DNA of 14,584 nt. It comes from Fusobacteriota bacterium (GTDB lineage Bacteria; Fusobacteriota; Fusobacteriia; JAPLKR01). Positions within the stretch are counted from its first letter, which is position 1. Each line of letters starts with the position of its first letter. Under the pieces are notes generated by a model, which made no database searches, was not told the DNA's origin, and worked only from the letters and a program-made list of their open reading frames with translations. Below are positions 7,482 to 13,264 of this stretch, one piece after another. Position numbers and translations under genes: made by a program. The stretch covers positions 1-14,584 of the forward strand of contig JAPLKR010000049.1 in the NCBI GenBank assembly GCA_026387965.1, read 5' to 3'.

Positions 7482-7559
7482 TCAAAGCACATCGTAACGA
7501 CGCGTCGTTACCTGCACGTCACGAACAATACATTCACCTAGTGTTATCATTATCGCCAT
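7482..7559 (-). CDS. Possible 25-residue small protein with a good ribosome binding site
   Basis: ATG 7557-7559 is preceded by AGGGGAG with seven bases of spacing and encodes MAIMITLGECIVRDVQVTTR followed by RYDVL. The last codons (GTA ACG ACG CGT CGT TAC) are a perfect 18-bp DNA palindrome, so the sequence may be constrained as DNA or RNA, not protein. It overlaps nothing and starts two bases after the TAA of the upstream frame at 7562. The product is unrecognised; it could be chance. Confidence 0.3.
   Translation of the reverse strand: MAIMITLGECIVRDVQVTTRRYDVL
7494..7511. repeat. Perfect 18-bp palindrome with MluI core
   Basis: GTAACGACGCGTCGTTAC reads identically on both strands. It is strikingly GC-rich for this window. 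Its ends (GTAAC/GTTAC) match the half-sites of the inverted repeat in front of the ferredoxin-hcp operon, although the spacing is eight bases instead of four. Confidence 0.7.
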
Positions 7560-7561
7560 GG

Positions 7562-7795
7562 TTATTCTCCCCTCTTATGAAAGTTGCCAGGAGAGGTGAG
7601 GGGATAACGCTCACCATACGTTTGTTTGAGATCTCCACACCATTTTTCTGGCACACTCTGTTTGGTTAATACCTTTTTGCACTCATTGCCTTGCGTAGTT
7701 AATATCCACGCTAACCATTCTGTATCTCTCCGTAGTGGAAATTCCTTACCGTAATGAAAATAGGAACCAGAATTATCGTTAACGCTTCCACCAAG
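7562..7795 (-). pseudogene. Unrecognised open frame without a start codon in a GC-rich island
   Basis: Seventy-seven codons are open on the minus strand between TGA 7796-7798 and TAA 7562-7564, and the translation looks protein-like: YGKEFPLRRDTEWLAWILTT, then QGNECKKVL, KWCGDLKQTYGERYPL and NFHKRGE. No ATG, GTG or TTG lies in the first two thirds, so this is either the 3' part of a decayed gene or a chance frame. The 300 bases 7501-7800 are about 44% G+C by my count, well above neighbouring genes, and hint at foreign origin. On the same stretch GGTGAG/CTCACC (7595-7600/7610-7615) and other stems could fold as RNA. The rest of 7265-7846 holds a promoter, a terminator and nothing else I can name. 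Confidence 0.35.
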
Positions 7796-7846
7796 TCACC
7801 TATCAATATTCACCTTTTTTCTTATTTTGTTTTATCAAATTTACAC

Positions 7847-8539
7847 TTATTGACTTATTTGAGCTGTAATTTGAGTTGCAGCATTTTGTAACGCTTGACT
7901 ATAAAGTGTTTGCATATTTAAAGTTTGTGGCGGTGCATATTGATTATTTGAATTTACAAACGTTGAAGTCCCTGTAATGGTATTGCTTTTTAGAATAACT
8001 CCTGTACTCACATTTACAAGTTCATAGATTACATTCAGCGTAAAAGTTGTCGTTGTTCTCGTTTCGTTAATATATGGAATAACTTGTTTTGTAGTATTTA
8101 CTTGCATCGACATAATGGTTCCAATTACAGCTAAATCAGCCCCCTTAAGTTGTGGCGTCATGCTTTGAACATCACAAAGTCCACTCTGTTGAAATTGAAT
8201 TTCATTAAATATTTGTTTCAAATCTGCTCTTTCAAGTACGGTAAAAACATTACTATTTACCACTGAAGTAGTCAATATTTGTTGAAAATCTAAACTTTGT
8301 ACTGTTTTTACATCTAAAAAAATATTTTGATATTGATAATTGAATGGAAGTATAATAATACTTTTCTTCTGCACAGCTTGTACTGTCGGCTGAACGACTG
8401 TATAGTTTGAGGATGGTGGGGCTACTACGCTTGTTCCACTTGTTGTTGTGGCTGCGCCACTTACTGTTGCGCTCCCACTTGCTGCAAACCCTAAAGCTGT
8501 AAAAGATAAAATTCCTATAAGTGTCCAATATTTTTTCAT
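7847..8539 (-). CDS. Exported CsgG-domain protein
   Basis: The protein has 230 residues; ATG 8539 is preceded by AAGGAG at nine bases. A signal peptide (about 1-20, MKKYWTLIGILSFTALGFAA) lacks a lipobox cysteine, unlike classical CsgG lipoproteins. Directly after it come SGSATVSGAAT and a Ser/Thr-rich linker that match the linker of the OmpA-like lipoprotein. Residues about 58-230 resemble the CsgG family: KSIIILPFNYQ, an NSNVFTVLERADLKQIFNEI segment, QFQQSGLCD, GADLAVIGTI, and VIYELVNVSTGVI. Family members act at the outer membrane in curli secretion, or as periplasmic assembly factors in many non-curli bacteria; with no csg genes here the second is more likely. A TATAAT (8582-8577, minus strand) 38 bases before the ATG is a probable -10, without a convincing -35. 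Confidence 0.82.
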   Translation of the reverse strand: MKKYWTLIGILSFTALGFAASGSATVSGAATTTSGTSVVAPPSSNYTVVQPTVQAVQKKSIIILPFNYQYQNIFLDVKTVQSLDFQQILTTSVVNSNVFTVLERADLKQIFNEIQFQQSGLCDVQSMTPQLKGADLAVIGTIMSMQVNTTKQVIPYINETRTTTTFTLNVIYELVNVSTGVILKSNTITGTSTFVNSNNQYAPPQTLNMQTLYSQALQNAATQITAQISQ

Positions 8540-8638
8540 TTTTTCACACTCCTTTTATACTGTTTTATTAACTATTATTATATCATATTCTAATAAAATT
8601 CTACACTATCTTCTCAATGAAGCTGCCATGCGTGTTTA

Positions 8639-8668
8639 AGTGTGGCGTTTGCCTTATATCGCCACACT
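8639..8668. repeat. Nine-bp perfect stem-loop between divergent genes
   Basis: AGTGTGGCG (8639-8647) pairs with CGCCACACT (8660-8668) around a 12-base loop. No T-run follows on either strand. It lies upstream of the CsgG-domain gene. Confidence 0.5.
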
Positions 8669-8790
8669 ATAAACAAAAACAGCCTCCGACATTGCCATTA
8701 CAACAAACCCCGAATCTGCTAGTATATGCTCCAAACACTCAACATTTAGATAAACAAAAGAAAAAAATCGTTTTAAAGATGAAGTACTGC

Positions 8791-8811
8791 TTTGCTATAT
8801 ATTATAGCAAA
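8791..8811. promoter_or_regulatory. 21-base inverted repeat, candidate operator
   Basis: TTTGCTATA and TATAGCAAA are perfect 9-base arms around TAT. It sits about 100 bases before the broken MFS gene and may be a leftover control site. Between 8540 and 8910 I see only this, the stem at 8639 and the REP-like element; a 72-codon frame at 8617-8835 is not convincing. Confidence 0.4.
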
Positions 8812-8837
8812 TTGATAAAACGTATAGAATTCTAGAA

Positions 8838-8913
8838 TTTGTCATACCTGCTGCTTAATGCCGGTATCTACGAACTTTAAAAATGGATTCCGGTACTATG
8901 ACCAAAATGACAA
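8838..8913. repeat. Degenerate REP-like palindromic element
   Basis: TTTGTCATACCTGC opens and CCAAAATGACAAG closes this element; TTGTCAT (8839-8845) and ATGACAA (8907-8913) are perfect terminal inverted repeats. Inside are GCCGGTATCTACGAACTTT and GGATTCCGGT. The layout, a TGTCAT...ATGACA frame around a TATCTACGAACTTTAAAAA-like centre, matches a type of dispersed intergenic palindrome I know from several AT-rich bacterial genomes. It abuts the truncated end of an MFS pseudogene. Confidence 0.6.
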
Positions 8914-9471
8914 GCGAAGCATTCATTCCTCATATTTAAGAAAACAGCCATACCGTTTTTGGACCGTGGACATAGACAGGTGTTTGTTGCTTTTGCCGTA
9001 TTTTTATTTGTAGATAAATTCCTCTATACACTAACAAACGTTATCATTCTTTTTGTTCAAAACAACTTAATCAACTTCTTTATCGGCAGGAAAATTGGCA
9101 ATCTTGCAAATATTTTTGGTGAGAAAAAAATGTTGAGATTATCCTATGGTTTTTTTGATTATAATCTTCCCCGTATACGCTTTTATAATCAGTGGTTTAA
9201 TTGCTGGAGCAATCCATATTCTAGACAATACTTCTGTTGGTATCTCAGCCTTTTTCCAAAAAAATACCAGCAAAGAGGACATCACCGCCGCTACTTCAGT
9301 AGATTTTACCATTAACCATCTTGCAGCTGCTATCATTCACTTTGTAGATGGCGTTTTATGGCTACTTCATTATCGCTATGTATTTATCTGTGCGGAGCTA
9401 CTTGCATAGTATCTCTTACGGCGTCTCAGTTTATTAGAAAAAAATTTAAAAAGCATTACACACCATCTTAA
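8914..9471 (+). pseudogene. C-terminal half of an MFS transporter, broken by two frameshifts
   Basis: Three consecutive frames add up to about 185 residues covering the last six helices of an MFS protein. Frame one (8914-9145) gives HRQVFVAFAVFLFVDKF and NNLINFFIGRKIGNLANIFG. After a shift at the T7 run 9150-9156 comes FPVYAFIISGLIAGAIHILD, then NTSKEDITAATSVDFTINHL and VLWLLHYRYVFIC. After a second shift near 9391-9397 the frame reads ATCIVSLTASQFIRKKF and stops at 9469-9471. Removing one T and two bases, respectively, restores a continuous family-like sequence. The N-terminal half is absent; the REP-like element lies where it should be. There is no start codon with a ribosome binding site, so this is a dead remnant unrelated in sequence to the MHS transporter at 5436. 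Confidence 0.75.
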
Positions 9472-9534
9472 CCTATCCTGGAGAAGGGTAATTTTTAGAT
9501 AAATGCATTAATGATTCGCAAAAGCTTAAGCAAT

Positions 9535-9563
9535 AAAAAAAGGATGCCTCGCATCCTTTTTTT
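9535..9563. terminator. Bidirectional Rho-independent terminator
   Basis: Seven As plus GGATGC (9535-9547) pair with GCATCC plus seven Ts (9551-9563) around a CTC loop. It begins two bases beyond the stop of the minus-strand membrane protein and also faces the plus-strand MFS remnant. Confidence 0.92.
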
Positions 9564-9564
9564 A

Positions 9565-10050
9565 TTATTTTAAACTTACGCTCGGTGCTTTTACATAGTT
9601 GATATAAAATATTATCAATCTACTGATATAAAGTCCACCAAAAATTCCTATAATGGCTGCTGTTGTCATTCCAGTCGAACTATTTGGCACAACCGTATGC
9701 ATAGCCATATATATTCCAAGTCCAAATTTTACGATAAACGTTGTTAAAACCAATATCAACGTTGTAACGCTCCCTTGAACTTCTACTAAACGATGACTTC
9801 TATCAACTCTCATTTCAATTCGACTAAATAATATATATCCAACAATAACTCCTATTACTGCGCCTATTGCAAATCCTGGAAAATTATGAATATTATCAAT
9901 CGAGATATAAAGCATCAAAATTGGCATAATAATTAATTTTCTCATTGGCACTATGCGAGTTTGCATTGCTTTAACCCCTCTAAATACCACAAAAACGAGT
10001 ATTAACCACACCCACAATGGTACATGTGTAATAATTTGAGACACTAACAT
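9565..10050 (-). CDS. Small multi-pass inner-membrane protein (DUF6622-like)
   Basis: The protein has 161 residues; ATG 10050 is preceded by AAAGGAG at seven bases. Five hydrophobic segments are visible at about 11-29, 37-54, 57-75, 94-117 and 125-149. The opening HVPLWVWLILVFVVFRGVKAM and the following RIVPMRKLIIMPILML resemble the DUF6622 family, whose function is unknown; I name this from memory and have not searched it. A hydrophilic stretch (RIEMRVDRSHRLVEVQGS, about 77-94) probably faces the cytoplasm. It is monocistronic, terminated by the strong hairpin at 9535-9563, with a REP-like element about 70 bases upstream. Confidence 0.75.
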   Translation of the reverse strand: MLVSQIITHVPLWVWLILVFVVFRGVKAMQTRIVPMRKLIIMPILMLYISIDNIHNFPGFAIGAVIGVIVGYILFSRIEMRVDRSHRLVEVQGSVTTLILVLTTFIVKFGLGIYMAMHTVVPNSSTGMTTAAIIGIFGGLYISRLIIFYINYVKAPSVSLK

Positions 10051-10117
10051 AATATTCTCCTTTGATTTATTTAATAATACTATTGCAAATCAAAAACAAA
10101 ACTGGATATTTTTTGTA

Positions 10118-10188
10118 TGTCATCTCGAGCCAAGTCGAGAGATCTATCTTTTAAAGGAATAGATGTCACCGCCTTGGTCGACATGACG
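10118..10188. repeat. REP-like palindromic element
   Basis: GTCAT (10119-10123) pairs with ATGAC (10183-10187), TCGA with TCGA, CCAAG (10130-10134) with CTTGG (10173-10177), and ATCTAT (10142-10147) with ATAGAT (10159-10164), leaving a CTTTTAAAGGA centre. The text TGTCATCTCGAG...GTCGAGAGATC...GGTCGACATGACG is the form of a well-known dispersed intergenic palindrome in several bacterial groups. It differs internally from the element at 8838 but shares its TGTCAT/ATGACA ends. Confidence 0.65.
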
Positions 10189-10223
10189 TGAGTCAAGGTT
10201 TGTTTTGAAAATGCTATATAGTT

Positions 10224-10421
10224 CTATTTGGCACTATTTAATCTTTTTTGACAATATTTTACAATATTGCTATCCAATTTATTTTTGATATTTTCATGAT
10301 TCGCCTGATTTTGATGGTTTGGTAACGGATTATGAACTTCTTTAATTCTATAATACCCTATAATTTCTTGAGATACGATAATTATCGCAATATTCCAAAA
10401 TATATTTTTTTCGTTTTTTAT
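10224..10421 (-). pseudogene. Small membrane-protein frame that appears to have lost its ATG
   Basis: Sixty-five codons are open on the minus strand from ATA 10421 to TAG 10224-10226, longer than expected by chance at this base composition. The product would start (I)KNEKNIFWNIAIIIVSQE, one probable helix, followed by a polar tail (PLPNHQNQANHENIKNK). The first codon, ATA, overlaps the TAA stop of the winged-helix gene as AATAA. If the original was AATGA, the regulator would have ended in TGA with the next gene beginning at the overlapping ATG, the usual ATGA coupling. A single G-to-A change keeps the stop but destroys the start. It may therefore be a recently silenced third member of the operon, or, less likely, a gene using a rare ATA start. 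Confidence 0.4.
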
Positions 10422-10696
10422 TCCTGTTCAATTAAATTTCTTAATGCCTGAACATATTCTAAAAACGCAGCCTTGCCTTCTGATGTGATTTTATAAATCG
10501 TTTTGGGTTTATTATCTACAAATAGTTTTTCGACAACTACATAATTGTTATTCACCAATACCTTCATATGTGTTGTCATATGGCCATCCGTTAGCGAAAG
10601 CTGATTTTTAATGGTCTTAAAATCCGCTTCCTCAACATTGACGAGAAATGCCATAACTTGTGTTCGTATCGGTTGGTGAAGTACATCACTCAGCAT
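10418..10696 (-). CDS. Winged-helix transcriptional regulator (HTH_34 type)
   Basis: This 92-residue protein is almost entirely one winged-helix DNA-binding domain. HQPIRTQVMAFLVNVEEADF, TIKNQLSLTDGHMTTHMKVL (recognition helix about 37-48) and the wing VVVEKLFVDNKPKTIYKITS match the PF13601 family, which is related to MarR/ArsR regulators and is typically this short. The ATG at 10694-10696 lies inside the last codons of the membrane protein gene (11-base overlap), so the two are translationally coupled. Such pairs are common, with the regulator controlling its own operon; the repeated ATAGTACT sites at the promoter are the natural target. No effector-binding domain is present. Confidence 0.87.
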   Translation of the reverse strand: MLSDVLHQPIRTQVMAFLVNVEEADFKTIKNQLSLTDGHMTTHMKVLVNNNYVVVEKLFVDNKPKTIYKITSEGKAAFLEYVQALRNLIEQE

Positions 10697-11339
10697 GAGA
10701 AATTTCTCGGCTTTTTTTATTCATTTGAATACCCATTACGACGTAACTGATCCCCATATAAATTATAGCTATCATCCAACTATACTCTGCGAAATGATTC
10801 CCAAGGCAGATATAGAATATTCCAAGCACAATATAACTATAAGAAATCCATAATATTGATTTTATAGTTAGTCTCCCAAAGACATTAAACAGTAACCCTA
10901 AAAAAATCAGTACAGTCGGAATTATATATAGGGAGCTTGCAAAAAATGCTAAGGCAAATATTAGGGCTATCATCGTCCAAATAATCACATTGTGTACGTC
11001 AAATAGTTTTTTTAAAGTAGGGTTCATCGTGTTCTTTTTTCTCATTTTGCACTCTTCGGATTTATATGTGTATGTGAAGGCTTTAAAAATAACAAAGTAA
11101 ATTAATACATTAATTACCATTCCAAGAGATTCATTGCCATGAATAAAATAAGGGATTTTCCAAAATGTTTTTCCAATTCCAATTTGAATAAATGGCGTTA
11201 ATATCAACAAAATTCCAACTACAATCAATCTTTTTCCTGAAAAAGTTAGGGTGTTTGAGGCGGTGATGACTTTCTGTATTAATTTTAGTTGTTCTAACGC
11301 TTCTAGCTTCTCTTTGTCTTCAATGCTATTATTCGACAT
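10686..11339 (-). CDS. Six-helix membrane protein paired with the regulator
   Basis: I chose ATG 11339 (217 residues), ten bases after GGAG; a GTG two codons earlier (11345) is possible but sits only four bases from it. A charged N-terminal segment (about 1-35, EDKEKLEALEQLKLIQKVIT) is followed by hydrophobic segments at roughly 37-56, 71-92, 116-135, 137-154, 161-179 and 185-205. No enzyme motif is visible and I do not know its function. It is cotranscribed with the winged-helix gene from the TTGACA-N17-TACTAT promoter. In similar operons the membrane protein is the regulated product and may be involved in envelope or transport homeostasis; that is inference. Confidence 0.8.
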   Translation of the reverse strand: MSNNSIEDKEKLEALEQLKLIQKVITASNTLTFSGKRLIVVGILLILTPFIQIGIGKTFWKIPYFIHGNESLGMVINVLIYFVIFKAFTYTYKSEECKMRKKNTMNPTLKKLFDVHNVIIWTMIALIFALAFFASSLYIIPTVLIFLGLLFNVFGRLTIKSILWISYSYIVLGIFYICLGNHFAEYSWMIAIIYMGISYVVMGIQMNKKSREISHAE

Positions 11340-11359
11340 TTTCACTCTTCTCCTTTTTT

Positions 11360-11406
11360 AATAGTACTCTAAATAAGATAGTACTATTTATTTCGGCGGT
11401 TGTCAA
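11360..11406 (-). promoter_or_regulatory. Promoter with duplicated ATAGTACT operator
   Basis: On the minus strand TTGACA (11406-11401) and TACTAT (11383-11378) are spaced by exactly 17 bases. The inverted pair AATAGTACT (11360-11368) and AGTACTATT (11380-11388) frames an 11-base spacer. As the core AGTACT is itself palindromic, ATAGTACT also occurs as a direct repeat at 11361-11368 and 11379-11386, 18 bases apart. The right copy covers the -10 and the left copy lies just downstream of the start, so a bound protein would block transcription. The winged-helix protein of the operon is the likely repressor. Confidence 0.72.
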
Positions 11407-11471
11407 CTATATTTTGCAAATTTTTAAATATATTATAAAATTAATGAAAATAGGCTCTCTACTAATAGCTA

Positions 11472-11500
11472 TTTACAGATTTTATAAAATAGTGTACAAT
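11472..11500 (+). promoter_or_regulatory. Promoter of the outer-membrane barrel gene
   Basis: TTTACA (11472-11477), a 17-base spacer and TACAAT (11495-11500) lie 43 bases upstream of the start codon. This gives a predicted transcript start near 11507 and a leader of about 35 bases ending in AAAAGGAG. Confidence 0.65.
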
Positions 11501-11542
11501 ACTAGCGGTTATTGAAATATTAAAAAAAACAAAAGGAGAAAA

Positions 11543-12613
11543 ATGAAAAAATCACTCATTTTATCAACAAGCATCATTTTATGTGCTGCTGCATTTTCAC
11601 AAAACACCATCAATCAGGTTAACACTTTTGGTTATACATTTTATAACCAAGGCCTTCATACGGTAGATGCTATGCAAACGATAGCCTCTACGGCTCCAAA
11701 CAAGTCGGCTTATAATATGACGGCGCTACAATCTAATGTGAGTTATGGATTTGACAACGGATGGACGGTATTTAGTACTGTTCAATTTGGGCGTTCTTCG
11801 TCAACTAATAAAGAAACAGTTGGATTAGTTGGAGTTCCCGGAGTAATCGCTTTATCAAATCCTTGTATAAATAGTTCGGAACTTTCAACTGGTCTACAAT
11901 TTAGTATCACTCCTGAATTAAAAACTGGTATTATGGTAGGATATATTAATCTTCAAAATACACCATCAACACCTTTATCTGCAGTTGGTACTTCATACAC
12001 AGGAACTATACAATTTAAAGCTGTTGGTTTTGAATTTAACACTTATATTAAATATACTCCAGGAAAAAGTATTTATGCTATTTCTATGTATTACAACTCT
12101 ATTTTTACTTCAATCAATCCTCAATATGCTTATAAATTAACACCCGAAACAACAGTAGGGGTATATGGTGCAGCTCAAATAACAAACCCTAATTTTCAAT
12201 CCCTTGCAGGACTTTATTCACAATCAATTACCAACAACAACCTATTTTTCATGGAGAACTCTCTGGATATGTTAAGTATTAAACCAGGAATTACTTATAC
12301 TCCGGCTGCATTAAAAGGTGCACTACAGTTTAGTGTATTTGGTGGGGTTGATGCCTTCAACTATAGAAGTTGCGCTCAAGTTAACACGGACAGTGTTACT
12401 TCTAGACCTTATGAAGAGTATCTATTAATCACCCCACAAGTGAATTTAACACTTCCGATTGGACAAAACTTTTTCTTTAATGCAATGATTCAATTTGACG
12501 CATACAACGCTATTAACGGTGTTTCTAATCTTGACTATCAAGCATATTACACATTTGACAAAGCATTTCATATGGATGCAAATACAAGTGTTGCCCTTGG
12601 ATATTATTTCTAA
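11543..12613 (+). CDS. Outer-membrane beta-barrel protein
   Basis: The protein has 356 residues; ATG 11543 is preceded by AAGGAG. Residues 1-19 are a Sec signal peptide (MKKSLILSTSIILCAAAFS), probably cut before QN. The mature part has alternating hydrophobic/polar strands rich in aromatic residues (GYTFYNQGLHTVDA, NVSYGFDNGWTVFSTVQFG, YTGTIQFKAVGFEFNTYIKY, FFFNAMIQFDAYNA) and ends in SVALGYYF, the terminal Phe expected for barrels recognised by the BAM complex. Length and pattern suggest a porin or transport barrel, perhaps 14-18 strands; I find no family signature. It is monocistronic, with its own promoter. Only a weak 5-bp stem (AAGGT/ACCTT) is seen just downstream, so termination may occur in the hairpin at 12953. 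Confidence 0.82.
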   Translation: MKKSLILSTSIILCAAAFSQNTINQVNTFGYTFYNQGLHTVDAMQTIASTAPNKSAYNMTALQSNVSYGFDNGWTVFSTVQFGRSSSTNKETVGLVGVPGVIALSNPCINSSELSTGLQFSITPELKTGIMVGYINLQNTPSTPLSAVGTSYTGTIQFKAVGFEFNTYIKYTPGKSIYAISMYYNSIFTSINPQYAYKLTPETTVGVYGAAQITNPNFQSLAGLYSQSITNNNLFFMENSLDMLSIKPGITYTPAALKGALQFSVFGGVDAFNYRSCAQVNTDSVTSRPYEEYLLITPQVNLTLPIGQNFFFNAMIQFDAYNAINGVSNLDYQAYYTFDKAFHMDANTSVALGYYF

Positions 12614-12641
12614 GCTCCTCAATTATTAGATTAAGGTCCCC

Positions 12642-12930
12642 TCAGAAACCTTTGTGTGGCGCTATATATTTTTGAACTTTTCTTGATCTGTTAATTAGTT
12701 TTTTAGCTACGTCGCTAATATCTTGCATTGAAGTTTGTTTCTTTGGGAAAATACGGAATTAATAATCTATTTGTATTCTCATTAGTTCTTCTTTCTCGGG
12801 GATGGTGTGGAAGTACGAAATAGAAGTCAATTTCTAAAAATTCAGATATTTATTTGAACTTTGAAAACTCTTTTCCATTATCTGAGGTAAAAGGCTTTAT
12901 ATACAACCAAAAAAGTCAAGACGGTTTCTT
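12642..12930 (-). pseudogene. Remnant of an IS30-family transposase (C-terminal part)
   Basis: Minus-strand frames carry the unmistakable end of an IS30 DDE transposase: KPFTSDNGKEFSKFK with the second catalytic Asp (DNG), then ISEFLEIDFYFVLPHHP and RTNENTNRLLIPYFPKETNF with the catalytic Glu (NEN), and finally MQDISDVAKKLINRSRKVQK and YIAPHKGF. It is broken by an in-frame TAA (12850-12852) and a frameshift near 12728-12731; the N-terminal two thirds are missing. Family-like sequence fades upstream of about 12905-12930. I see no clear terminal inverted repeats. The element is dead; it sits directly after the barrel gene. Confidence 0.8.
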
Positions 12931-12952
12931 GAAAAAAGATAGTGGTCTAATG

Positions 12953-12989
12953 AAAAGGTGAAAGTACAAAATTGTACTTTCACCTTTTT
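12953..12989. terminator. Bidirectional terminator-like perfect inverted repeat
   Basis: Arms 12953-12969 and 12972-12988 are perfect 17-base complements (AAAAGGTGAAAGTACAA and its complement) with only AA between them. A/T runs at both ends would serve as T-tracts in either direction. It could end the barrel gene transcript and, from the other side, the regulator transcript. Confidence 0.7.
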
Positions 12990-13003
12990 CCTATATTTTT
13001 TGG

Positions 13004-13231
13004 CTAATCAGTGATCCCTTCAAAGAGAACGGACTCAAATTTCTTTAACAATTCACTACAATAAGTTTTTTTGGCTTCCTTTGGAGTAATACTTTTAGAG
13101 TTTAAAAAAAGATCGACCAATTTCATCAATGTTTTAAGTTCATAAGACTCATTTATATTACACCGAGCTTCAAATTTTAAATATGAATCATTTTTATGGT
13201 TATATAAATTAATTAAATTGAAACAGAATAT
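13004..13231 (-). pseudogene. Unrecognised open frame downstream of the regulator, no clear start
   Basis: Seventy-six codons are open on the minus strand to TAG 13004-13006. The translation is protein-like: NHKNDSYLKFEARCNINESY, ELKTLMKLVDLFLNSKS, ITPKEAKKTYCSELLKKFES and VLFEGITD, mostly helical and charged. The only in-frame ATG (13126) would leave 40 residues and has no ribosome binding site; an ATG in another frame at about 13242 would need one frameshift to join it. It lies between the Crp/Fnr gene and the terminator at 12953-12989, so it would be transcribed with the regulator. It is either a decayed gene or a short protein with an unusual start; I do not recognise it. The interval 12931-13264 holds nothing else. 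Confidence 0.35.
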
Positions 13232-13264
13232 TTAACGTCATTATAATTGAAGTGGCGGCAAAAT

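Noticed and set aside
7380-7559. Readthrough of the TGA after the 25-codon frame as selenocysteine, leading into a Cys-rich stretch (ECQVCSLC)
   Set aside because: No convincing SECIS-like stem directly after the TGA and no family match; the extension looks like chance.
8617-8835. 72-codon plus-strand frame
   Set aside because: It runs through a stem-loop and an operator-like repeat, has no ribosome binding site and low-complexity, Lys/Gln/Pro-rich translation.
9139-9336. 65-codon minus-strand frame
   Set aside because: It is antisense to the conserved part of the MFS remnant, which has clear family similarity.
12650-12666. GTGTGGCG shared with the stem-loop at 8639
   Set aside because: Here it is part of the transposase remnant coding for KYIAPHKG; an eight-base match is expected by chance.
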